The notes beneath the pieces are model-generated. The model was not told the DNA's origin, searched no databases, and saw only the letters and a list, made by a program, of their open reading frames with translations. DNA of 64,000 nucleotides, from the NCBI RefSeq assembly GCF_000264995.1, contig NW_006767445.1:663069-727068 (forward strand), given 5' to 3'. Shown one piece after another: positions 23,201-32,244 of the stretch. The position numbers and the translations under genes are program-made. The stretch comes from Punctularia strigosozonata HHB-11173 SS5. Its lineage: Eukaryota > Basidiomycota > Agaricomycetes > Corticiales > Punctulariaceae. Positions within the stretch are counted from its first letter, which is position 1, and every line of letters starts with the position of its first letter.

Positions 23201-23995
23201 GGACAGACAGAACACATCAATCAGACCCTGGAGCAGTATCTCCGAATGTACTGCAATTACCAGCAGGACAACTGGGCCAAACTCTTACCCCTCGCTGAGT
23301 TTGCCTATAATAATGCTCCAAACGAGTCTACCGGCGTCTCTCCATTCTTCGCTAACAAGGGTTACCATCCCTCCATCACAGTTCATCCCAAGCGCGACGT
23401 CAGCTCCAAACAAGCCTGACAATATGCGGTCGACCTCGACGACCTCCACCGCGAACTCCGCTCTCGTCTTGCGGAGGCGCAACATTGGTATCAAGGTCCC
23501 GCCGACAAGCGCCGACTACCAGCTCCGGACTTCAAAGTCGGAGCTCAAGCGTTTGTGAAAGCTCAGCTCTTCCGCACTAGACGTCCCTCAAAAAAGCTGT
23601 CTGACAAGGACCTTGGCCCTTTCGATATTATATCTCAGGCTGGCCCTTCCTCATTCGTCCTCCGACTTCCCAATTCCATGCGATCTGTACATCCGGTCTT
23701 CCACGTCTCTCAGCTCGAGCCTGCTCATCCAAATACCATTCCAAACCGCGTACAGTCTCTGCCGCCGCCGATCGAAATCGACAGAGAACTCGAGTACAAA
23801 ATTGCCGAAATCTTAGACTCAAAGCTAGACAAGTGCTACCGACGATGTCCGCTATTCTACGAGGTTCGCTGGCTCGGATATGAAGGCACCTCCAACGAGA
23901 AATCGTGGATTCAAGTGTCGGAGCTGACCCACTCTCCGGATCTCATTGCAGCTTTCCACGCTCGCTACCCCAACAAACCAGGACCGAAGTATTGA
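20282..23995 (+). pseudogene. Gypsy pol: protease, RT, RNase H, integrase, chromodomain
   Basis: Protease: MLVDSGSSHCFID at about 20485. [18 protein letters not shown] and VIVYLDDILIYS (about 21577). RNase H: VETNASDYAIAGIL, where Asn stands where the first catalytic Asp is expected (a G-to-A change), then THDKELLAI and VITDHKNLEYF. Integrase: HDHLTSGHFG with CASCVTC, then the D-D-E set in MDFIKQL, TSDQGSEF and GQTEHINQTLEQ. Chromodomain: LFYEVRWLGYEGTSNEKSW with PDLIAAFHARYP at the end. Stops are TGA at 20949, 21219 and 23417, each one C-to-T step from CGA. Frame changes are near 21370 and 22500, and one lies between the gag stop and 20421. Non-functional. Confidence 0.9.
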
Positions 23996-24087
23996 TTGCA
24001 TATACGCCCCGCCTTTTTCGGCATGGGGCTTACCGGGCACGGGGCTTGCCTACAGGGGACTCGAACGACTATACTATCCTATACCAC

Positions 24088-25222
24088 CTACTCCTCCGAC
24101 TCTTTGCCTTCTTCTTCTTCTTCGGCCTCGCCCTCCTCCGACTCTGATCTGCCCTGCCTCGACGACCCCTCCACGAACTCCGCCACCTGACTCGTGAGGG
24201 CCTCCACCTGCCGCCGCAGGTTGGCCAGCTCGTCCTGGACCCACTCCTCCGATCCACCGACAATCCACTCGATTTCGTCCAGGAGGTATGAGTGGTCGTT
24301 GGACTGCTCCCCCTGGCACAAGGCCTGCTGCACCTCCATCACCTCCGACCACAAGTTATCTTCATTGTGGCAGGGACGGGTGGTCCGAGACTCTTGACGG
24401 CGCGGAATGACGGCGCTGGCTGTCGGAGCACGTGGAGCGGCACTAGCGGTCGGGGCACACGGTGCGGCGTTTGCAAATGAACACAGCTTCTTGCTGCGCG
24501 CACAGCTGCAGCAGGCCGTGGCCTTGCCTCGGGCGATGGGCAGCTGGCACCCCTTCTTCGCCACTTTGCACTGGACGCACGGTGTATTCACCTCCGGCTA
24601 CAAGATTGTCAACTCCGACTTCGGTATTCTCGGAGACGACTCACCTGCCACATATCGTCTTCATCGACGACCGAGGCCGGCTCATCGTGCTTAGCCCGCT
24701 TCACAGGGGCCAGGTCTGGGAGCGACAGCTCCGTCTGACCGTGACAACACTAGAAATTGCCAAAAATCAGTTTACAACTCCACTTCTGACCGCGTACTGG
24801 ATACGCACCTTGCTTGACGCGGCGGAGACCTTGCTGTGGACCTCCGTGTTGGAGCACATCTTGCTCCGCAATACCGCTCCCGCTGCATGAACTGGCGGCA
24901 CTACCACCTCCACACGACTACTCCACGCGGCCTCCGACGCTCGACCCTTCCCTTTCCCCTTACCACCTCTCTTCGGACGCTTTGGCATCTCCTGCTCCTC
25001 CACCGGCAACTCCATCGGCTCGTCTTGGGGCGACGCGACACTCGCCGACGCTGCTTCCGTTGGATTTGCGTCCTCGAGGGTGTGGAGACGGGCTCGCAAG
25101 TCGGCACGCTCTTTGGAGACCAAGCGAGTGACTGGCTGACTAGCGGGGATCTTCTTTCTGAGGGCGGGGAGGCATAGCAGATGAAGGCAAGAGACGAAAT
25201 TCGAGTCATCAAGTCTGATCAC
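24088..25222 (-). CDS. Antisense Zn2Cys6-type zinc-cluster gene inside the Gypsy element, three exons
   Basis: On the minus strand, exons 25222-24809, 24749-24645 and 24597-24088 join in phase 0 at both junctions into 342 codons with no stops. The introns (59 and 47 bp) have GTGCGT...CTAG and GTGAGT...GTAG ends. The protein starts M-I-R-L-D-D and contains a basic KRPKRGGKGKGKGR stretch. In exon 3 it has six cysteines spaced C-x2-C-x6-C-x11-C-x2-C-x6-C, the Gal4-type binuclear zinc cluster pattern. An Ala/Pro linker follows, then an acidic helical stretch (W-V-Q-D-E-L-A-N-L-R-R-Q-V-E-A-L) and a Glu-rich tail. Since the element's own RNA is the opposite strand, these introns survive retrotransposition. 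A role in transcription or silencing is inference. Unlike gag and pol, this frame is intact. Confidence 0.75.
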
Positions 25223-25251
25223 TTATCCAGATCGATCACCTCGAGGGCTCA

Positions 25252-25270
25252 GCGGCTAAGAGGGAGATAC
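25252..25270 (+). promoter_or_regulatory. Polypurine tract of the Gypsy element
   Basis: A purine-rich run AAGAGGGAGATAC directly abuts the 3' LTR start at 25271. That is the expected place for the primer of plus-strand DNA synthesis. Confidence 0.7.
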
Positions 25271-25687
25271 TGTCACGTGTCGATCCAGACCGACCTACGC
25301 CAATCCGCTCCGCCGATCGTCACCGATCTGCACCGATCTTCTCCGATCCGCTCTCCGACTCGTCGCCAACTTCTTTGCCGACGCCGATCCCACCTTTCCC
25401 ATTTTGGTCGAGGGCGGGATACACCTATCACATGCACTGGGCCACCGGCGGCTCAACACCTCGGTGGTTTCAGATCTTGAATGGATTCAACTCCGACTTT
25501 CCTGATTCCTGTTCCCTTTGTCTGACATCATAGTTTCCCTCTGTAGACTTTAGTTTCCCGTCGCTTGCGACGGATCCCTTGGTCCGTTCTTTCCGCCTCT
25601 TCCTTAGATATGTTCCCTTTGTGCCCCATGTGTTATCTCTCGTCTCTGATATGTTTCCTTTGTGCGCCAAATGGCACCTCCAATCTA
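25271..25687 (+). repeat. 3' LTR of the Gypsy element, truncated
   Basis: It starts TGTCACGTGTCGATCC like the 5' LTR and follows it for 417 bp. Similarity is lost after 'gcacctccaatct', so the promoter half and the TTGACA end are missing. Sequence identity with the 5' LTR is visibly high but not perfect. Confidence 0.9.
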
Positions 25688-25919
25688 AGTGAATGCCCGT
25701 TACAAAGGTAGAATGCAAGCTTATTTATATGCATGTGAGTGACCAACCATATGTACAGGTCAGTCCGAACTGTCAACTACAACCATATGTACATGTCAGT
25801 CCAAATTGTCAACTGGCGAGAACGGAATCTTGACAAGTCAGCCCACCACACTCCAAGATGTCTGCAAGCTGAGTGTTATTCCGCTGCAAGGCACCCCCTA
25901 CATCGTCACCCCATTCCAC
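25688..25919. other. Short unassigned stretch with a 36-bp tandem pair
   Basis: Two adjacent units beginning caaccatatgtaca (25744-25779 and 25780-25815) differ at three or four bases. Nothing else is recognisable before the Copia LTR. Confidence 0.5.
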
Positions 25920-26317
25920 TAACAGCAAAGCAGGCTACCTGTCACGCTGTAGCAACCTGGGAGCAAGGGAATGGAGCTGTTAGTCAAAGTCTGAGGAATC
26001 TAGGCTCCATCCCTGCTCCTTAAATACATCTAGCTATGATGGAAGCTATGGTAACAAGTAAAAAAAGGGAGACAGGGAAGCTATGGAGATAGGGATCAGG
26101 CATGTGGAGATGGACAGTTGGAATCAGTGATCCAAGCAACCAACTGACTGTTGGACTAGTTGCATCAGTGGGGCAGACAACCAACTAATGTGAACAGATG
26201 GAAGAAGTGTAGCCAGGAGACCAGGATTGAAGGATGTTCAGAACAGCCAGAAAAGCGGTGACCAATGGGAATGATGGATGGTAACAATCCCAGACTGATC
26301 CATGGCCAGCTTCAACA
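25920..26317 (-). mobile_element. Solo LTR of the Copia family, minus orientation
   Basis: On the minus strand it reads TGTTGAAGCTGG... to ...TTTGCTGTTA. It is the same family as 45468, 49332, 50275 and 50763: it shares the gatggatggtaac, ggagaccag, gtggagatggacagttgg and aaatacatctagctat blocks. The flanking pentamers TCCAC and TACAC differ at one base and may be a decayed target duplication. Confidence 0.8.
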
Positions 26318-26489
26318 TACACAGTGCATCATTCCGCTCCCCAGCACCCCACTTCAACACATGAACCGTTCCCGCCGGTTCAGTACCTCCCCGATGCTTC
26401 CTCCTACAATGTCTGCAGCACTCAGGACACCATTGCCATGAGCAACTTTTGGTGTCTACATTGATAAGGCTTGCCCTGACTTGATTCTA

Positions 26490-27877
26490 CGCTATCCTTG
26501 TTGTCTCTGGCCTCCATGGTTGCCCTACACTGTTACCTACCTGCCTACAGCTTCTACACCACGGCCTATGTCCTTCAGCACCTCCACCAGCACCCAGAAG
26601 GTCACCCCCTGGGGGAGAACAACTAGACCCTCAGACAACACTGGGGCCGTGGCATGGAGAGATAAGGCTGCGGCAGCAGCAGGAGCCATCTATAGGGCAC
26701 TGGAGCCAGGTCAGAGGGTGCATGTGGTAGGGATTGAGATGGATCTGGTGAAGATGTGGTTGAAGCTAGCTGAGGTCCACATCCAGAAGGTGTCTGGTGC
26801 GCGTTTCAACACCCTGGACGCCCTCATCTCAGTTAGGGAGGGTGCTGACGAGTCCCTCCCTCCCGTCCCTCATTGCTCGAGTCAACTTCCTGCAAGAACT
26901 CAAGGCCCTTCATCCCAAACACTATTGTTGTCTAAGGGTATCTAGCAGCTGGACAACACTCGAGAATGAGCTGGAGAGCACAGACAGTGAGCAGGATGAA
27001 GTGCCCAACTCGTCTGTAGATCTCCAGTAAAACTGTCACCACAGCCTACAAGCTAAAGCGGCCACAGCCATGCGAAATAAGTGCCAGAGAGCTGGCAAGT
27101 CACCACAGACAACAACTATAGCATCACTGATCTCAACAATGACCTTGCTGCCATGTCCATGCTCCGATCCCTGGGCCCAGAATATGCTGAGTTTGCCTCC
27201 TCCCTTGTCCGCTTCGACCCCAGCTGCTCTGATGTCGTTCAGGCCTTCATCCGTGAACATAACCACCACCCGCCGTGTACCGGAGCCACCAACAATGCTG
27301 CCTATCATGCTCAGGCTGCTCCCGGCTCCTCCATTGCCTAGGACGTCCTCTGCAACTTCTGCGGCTACAAGGGTCACTCCGAGGCCACCTGCCATCTCTG
27401 CCAGGGATGTCGCACACAAGGAGATCACGGACCACAAGTCAGGATGTAGCATGCCATGCTTTCAGACCGCCATGGCCGCCTCTGAGGCCCCGGAGGCCCC
27501 TGGCTCTCCCCAGACCACTGGACAGGCTGTCCATGTCGAGTTGGCTGGCAATGCAAGCTGGCCTCAATGCCGTCTACGCCAGTGCATCCTTGAAATTCTC
27601 AACACCTACAGCTTCAGCACCTGCAGCCCGGTGAAGACTCCTATGAATCCCAACCTCTGCTTGTCGACCTCCATGGCTCCCAGCACTCCTGACGACGTTG
27701 CTTACATGCAGGACAAGCCCTACGTCGGCACTGTAGATGCCCTGCTCTACCTGGCAATCTGCACTCACCTGGACATATCATACTCCTGGCTATGTGTCTT
27801 GTCCCACCCAAGGATATGCTTCCTCAGTGCCTGGGTGCACATGAGGTGGAAGGAAAGGTTCCAGCACTGCCCATGAT
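26490..27877 (+). pseudogene. Copia retrotransposon fragment: gag joined to the RT tail
   Basis: The first part encodes a UBN2/gag-type sequence: WRDKAAAAAGAIYRALEPGQRVHV, VKMWLKLAEVHIQKVSGARFNTLDAL and, after frame changes, ITDLNNDLAAMSMLRSLGPEYAEF. A CCHC knuckle CNFCGYKGHSEATC follows at about 27351. The frame then jumps to the C-terminal part of a Copia RT-RNase H region (KTPMNPNLCLS, YVGTVDALLYLAICTHLDISY, about 27630-27790). Protease, integrase and most of RT are missing, so an internal deletion has joined gag to the RT tail. Several frames and stops show long decay. Confidence 0.75.
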
Positions 27878-27881
27878 CATA

Positions 27882-27953
27882 GCCGTTGCAAGGACAAACA
27901 CACCCTTTGATGCAGTGGCCGTTGCAAGGACAAACACTCCCTTTGATGCAGTG
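27882..27953 (+). repeat. 36-bp unit in tandem, two copies
   Basis: The unit gccgttgcaaggacaaacac, continuing through ccctttgatgcagtg, is repeated head to tail with a single base difference. It starts right after the end of the Copia fragment. Confidence 0.85.
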
Positions 27954-30183
27954 GCAAGCAACCAAACAGGTGGCCTGGCTATCACTCAGGATCACCAGGC
28001 AGAGGCTGAGCTTTTTGGCCATAACACATTCCTCTCCAGTGCATGCGTGGAGCTGATCTTCACTCCACCAGGAGGTGGGAGGTGGGTGCTTATTTACCAC
28101 CACAGGCATGGGAGGGCAAGGTGCAACTGGGGGGCCTTCTTTCTGGACCTCATCTTCTTCTGCCCTGAGGTTGGGGCTCGTTTACAAGGCCATTGTGCCA
28201 CTACATAGCTCTGGGAGCTGAGGTCATCATCCCCATACTGGAGAGCTCTTTTCTCTATAGCTTCTTTGCTAAGTAGGAAGCCAATAGTGTTAGGTGTTAG
28301 AAAGCTGGACAGTGAGGGAGGGAAGAGATTATACCGGAGTCTACACCCATCATAAAGTCTTCTCCCTGGGAGTCCTCTCCCTCATCATCATTGGAAGAGC
28401 CGTGGTAGGCATAGGCATAGCTCTTCCTAGCTCCTGACCATACTGGTCACACCGGTCTATCATACCCCACACTGCTCAGGAAGGAAAGAGGAGGAGATGA
28501 TGAGGAGAGAGAGAGAGGAATAGGCATGCAGATGGAACGCTCACCTGAGGTGGGGGCTAGTGTAAGGGGCTGCTTCACCATATCCGAGTTGGTCTGGACC
28601 ACACCATGGTCTGCTGCCTCAGGATGGGCATGCTGAGAGGAGGCCAGGGACATCTTCACGATCTTTTTCTTCTTCTTTGTTGGTGTTTGATCAGCACCGT
28701 CTTGTTCATCATCCGCAGGAGAAACATCTGACTCCTGGCCAGGATCCTAGCCAGAGACGCAAGAGGCCAGGCATACAAGGTCAGCATCTTCAAATGGGTG
28801 GTAAGCAGAGGATTAGATACGACAGGCTGTGATTTACTGGAATCCATGTCCTGGAATTTGTTTTCCACTGCTGGGGGACCCAACAGCAGGCTGGCAAGCT
28901 TTTTGGCTAAGTGCAAGCTTCCTTGAAGGGACTCTATCCCTGGAAAAGGTTTGAAGGAGAAAATGAGGGAAAAGAAACAAAAGAGGGGCTTTTTCCACGT
29001 ACCAAGTTAGGGTTCAACATCTTGAGCCAAAAATGGCCAGGAAAGGGGATCCACAGCATCTGCTTCTTCACCAGCCTCATAACGCCTAAAATAGGTAGGG
29101 GAGATGCAAAGAACAGGTAGGGGAGATGAGAAGAACTGATAGGGGGGAGGAAACAATCAGGGATGAGGCTCTTTGAGGGTGGCCCTCCCTGAGGTGGTGA
29201 TGCCTTCTGGAGGATCTTCCCCAGAGTCTGCTGGGGGGGGAATAGGGCAGCCCTCCACCCTCTGCACTCAACTCGGCCACTGCCGGCTGCTCCTCAATCT
29301 GTCTTTCCCGGCCGCAAGTCACCCGTGCGAGCCCATCCTACCTGTTGTCATGCTCATCGAGCACCTAAACCACTGGCACTGGCACCTGTGCGACCCATCG
29401 TTACACATGCCACGTTCATCATATGCCATGATTTCAGCCTCTGTGCCTACCCCAGCAAAGCCCCTCAAGGACCTCCCCAAGGACCACCCTACCTCCTCTG
29501 TCATCCTCCCAGGAGCAACAACGGTGATGGGGCCCATTTGTCTGCAACCTTGTGCACCTCAACACTGCAGATCACCGTGATGATGGCCTGAAAACCACAA
29601 TGGAGCACGAGAAGGCATGCTACCTCACGGTGACAATGATGGTGCTGGAATCGGTGCTGACCTGAAAATGCAGTGTAATGCAGAAGGTGTGTCGACACAC
29701 TGCTATGGGGCTAGGTGGACGTTGCAGGGACTGGCCCCTGTCCTACAATAGTGACAATAGTGTACTTCTGTATCCAGTATGAGAAATGATATGGCGTTGT
29801 CTGCATACAGCTGGCGGTGTGGAGCGGAGTGGTATCGATGAATATAGGGTGAATCCACGATGTCTGCCTATATGATTCACAGCTGGTGACTAGCTGTATA
29901 CTCACACCTGTACCAGTTGGAATGGCACCATACTGTGGGGATTGGCAGATAACTCTGTGAATCAGCTTGACAACGAATGTACTCCATGCGGGGGCGGCAG
30001 GTATCCCCCATATCGTGTTCAGCTGGCTATCATGTCAGGCCAAAATGGCAGTGTACCCACTGACAGTCACACCCTTCCTTAACCATCAGTTTTGGTCTGC
30101 CATGTGTGGAATGAATATCGGAGGAACCTGCACAAGCGCGTATGGACCGTATGACTCATATACCTCTAAAATGTGATTGTGAA
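27954..30183. other. Unassigned 2.2-kb stretch
   Basis: Open frames up to about 135 codons occur on both strands, but none has a domain, codon pattern or neighbour that I recognise. A Lys/Arg-rich short frame on the minus strand near 28660 (LIKHQQRRRKR) and a poly-Gly/poly-C run near 29231 are the only features seen. Confidence 0.3.
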
Positions 30184-30185
30184 GC

Positions 30186-30210
30186 GAGCACCGAGCGAAG
30201 CTCGGTGCGC
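30186..30210 (+). repeat. Terminal hairpin of the plus-strand DIRS-like element
   Basis: Perfect 9-base arms GCACCGAGC (30188-30196) and GCTCGGTGC (30200-30208) with a GAA loop. It lies at the start of similarity with the minus-strand element. Confidence 0.8.
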
Positions 30211-30357
30211 CGTCTTGGGGAGAGGGAGCACGTATTGTAGCACCGCGTCAATGTATATCTTCCCACACTTCTCCTTTCCGTAGCCTCACCACGAGAGTGG
30301 CCAGGGCATACCTGCATCCCAGTACATACTGCCGAAACACCACACTCGCTTTATAAT

Positions 30358-30963
30358 ATGCCTCCTTGGGTCCCCAACGACGAAGTTTTCGAAAGGCCCC
30401 ATTATCGGCTCAATCGGAAGGAGCTCGTGGAGCTAGCCCACGCCTTGGGCTTGGACGGGCAAGGGACCATCACCGAGCTGAAGGCTTGCACGAAACAGGC
30501 CCTACGGTCCTGCATCGACCAACTCATCAATCACCCCGTCTTCACCAACCTGTGCACCGCGAGGGAGAAGACCGACTACGAGCAGGAGCGAGGCCAAGAA
30601 GAAGAAGAGGAGGACCCGTGGCAGGGCATAGAGGAGGCGCCCAGAGACGCCGAATCATGGCCAGGGTCAGACTCTTTGTCGTCTCAGTCGTCCGGCCACA
30701 CATCCCCATCCCCCTCGCCGGTGCCAAGGCTGACCGGAAGGATCTTGACACAACACCCAGGACCACCTCGGAACGCGGCACCTCAATGCCCTCCAGCATC
30801 CTCAGGTGAGTCACCTCACTATGGCGAAGAGCCGACCATACCGTTTCGAGGTCTCTTCCGTGCATATCATCGTGCAGGGAGGGCCAGTGCTGGGGGGGGC
30901 TGGTTCTTCAGCCCCGCCTTTTCTTGCTACGGGGGAAGCCAAAGGCTCGAATCGCATTGCTAG
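30358..30963 (+). CDS. DIRS-like ORF1, SAP-like N-terminus
   Basis: The 201-codon frame begins M-P-P-W-V-P-N-D. Residues about 16-50 form an SAP-like two-helix motif (YRLNRKELVELAHALGLD ... ELKACTKQAL), shared with the minus-strand copy. A Glu-rich stretch and a Ser/Pro-rich tail follow. SAP motifs bind A/T-rich DNA, so a nucleic-acid role in the gag precursor is plausible. The end at 30963 is probably not the natural one, because gag continues in another frame from 31084. An intron or a frameshift may link the two. Confidence 0.55.
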   Translation: MPPWVPNDEVFERPHYRLNRKELVELAHALGLDGQGTITELKACTKQALRSCIDQLINHPVFTNLCTAREKTDYEQERGQEEEEEDPWQGIEEAPRDAESWPGSDSLSSQSSGHTSPSPSPVPRLTGRILTQHPGPPRNAAPQCPPASSGESPHYGEEPTIPFRGLFRAYHRAGRASAGGGWFFSPAFSCYGGSQRLESHC

Positions 30964-31083
30964 TACTACGGGAGGGCCTGCCCTTCTTGCAACCCCAGGA
31001 GGGGACACACGCCCCCCCCCCCTTCTTCCCTTCTTCCTTATCATACCAGAAGTGCTTGCTATACGGGGCAGTTAGCTCATTGC

Positions 31084-32244
31084 TTGTCAGGCCGGGACAG
31101 TGCCAGTGGCACGGGACATTCGTTAGAACCCCGTCGAACACCTTCAGCTGGTCTCAGCATGCGCCACCGCACTCTGTCCCCTCTCTCAGAGTTCAACGAG
31201 ACGGAACCTGTTTCTTGCGTGTCACGTTCCCTGAGACCCCACAAGGGCAGGCGGGCAAGACCCTCACTGTATCTGAGCCTCTCGATTCAAGCACCGCTGA
31301 AAGGGCACCCTGCACGCGAGCCTGGGGTGCTAGCCGACCTCAACTATTATGTGATCCCGCCTCAAATTGTAGAGATCTTCGAGAAGGGGTACAGGAAGCA
31401 CGTTCCTCTCCACCACCTCACCGACGCGGCATGCGCAGCTCAGGGCATTGACACCATGGCGAACTTGACGAACTTGTGGCGAGTGGAGGCCGGCAGCCTT
31501 GTTCCCATCCAGCAGTCGCTCTCCGCGGAAGGGGAACTACGCCTCTCCTTCGCTGAATGGCTACAGGCGTGGCAACGCTTTCTCCAGCTTATCGAAGACT
31601 ACCTCACTTCCGAATACGAAGACCGGCACACCCATCACAATTTCATCAGGTGTCGCCCAGGAGCGAGCAGCGACAGCCGTTGGCCAGTATGGCTGAGTTA
31701 CGATATCGAGATAAGACGCTGTCGCCTCCGCACACCCATTGATCCTCGCGAGTTCCACAGGGCGATTTGGGACGACCTGTACATTGCGCACCTGGGCCAA
31801 AAGGTCACACAGATTACGCCGCAACAAGCCTAGCTGGACTTAGCTCACAGGAGACGGGATTCGAGCTCCACCTCCAGCGGAGCCAAGCCTCCCCATTCAT
31901 CTTCCACGTCCAGACGTGCGCACCCATATCCCGCTTTGCAACCTAGTCACTCCTTTCGCATCTGCTTCTTGTGCGGCAGGGACAACCACTGGACGAAAGT
32001 GTGCTATGCAAAGTCACTCGTCAACGGCAGCCCCGTCTACATCACAAAGTCGGCAGACAGGGGATACCGCGATTCTTCCAGATGCTGTTTCTGTTTCCAT
32101 TTCAACATGCAATGGGGATGCTCCGCCTCCGGCACATGCGCGCAGGGGGAACATTTGTGCTCCCTCTGCGGAGACGCAACCCACTCCGCCCACTACTGCA
32201 CCATCATGGAGGCTTCCTGTGGTAACGCCATTCCAGGCAAGTGA
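31084..32244 (+). pseudogene. DIRS-like gag with zinc knuckles, one in-frame stop
   Basis: One frame runs from 31084 to the TGA at 32242-32244, broken only by TAG at 31831-31833. There the minus-strand copy has Gln, so CAG has become TAG. Conserved blocks: ADLNYYVIPPQIVEIF, VPLHHLTDAACAAQGID, LSFAEWLQAWQRFLQL, WPVWLSYDIEIRR, RAIWDDLYIAHL. The C-terminal part has a CCHC knuckle (CFLCGRDNHWTKVC) and a Cys/His-rich stretch (CCFCFHFNMQWGC, CSLCGDATHSAHYC). It ends a few codons after the RT frame has begun, in a +1 overlap. Confidence 0.75.

Larger units (their letters stand above)
17917..25687 (+). mobile_element. Chromodomain Ty3/Gypsy retrotransposon, 3' LTR truncated
   Basis: The order is 5' LTR (17917-18667), gag (18698-20281), pol (20421-23995), an antisense gene (24088-25222, minus), a polypurine tract, and a 3' LTR that starts normally at 25271 but ends after 417 bp. 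The pol order is protease, RT, RNase H, integrase, chromodomain, as in chromoviruses. Solo or partial LTRs of the same family are at 6417, 10435, 32477 and 54368, so it has been active repeatedly in this region. This copy is dead: it has five in-frame TGA stops in gag-pol, at least two frameshifts and a missing 3' LTR end. Confidence 0.92.

Noticed and set aside
24088-24591. Minus-strand frame starting at 24591 as a complete gene
   Set aside because: Its first codon is GTG inside exon 3; the splice sites upstream extend it to 25222 in phase.
25920-26317. 5' LTR of the Copia fragment that follows
   Set aside because: The LTR is in minus orientation while the gag fragment is on the plus strand.
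30186-30210. Hairpin as a Helitron 3' end
   Set aside because: A Helitron end needs a CTRR terminus shortly after the hairpin; the three copies do not share one in either orientation, and two of the three abut DIRS coding sequence.
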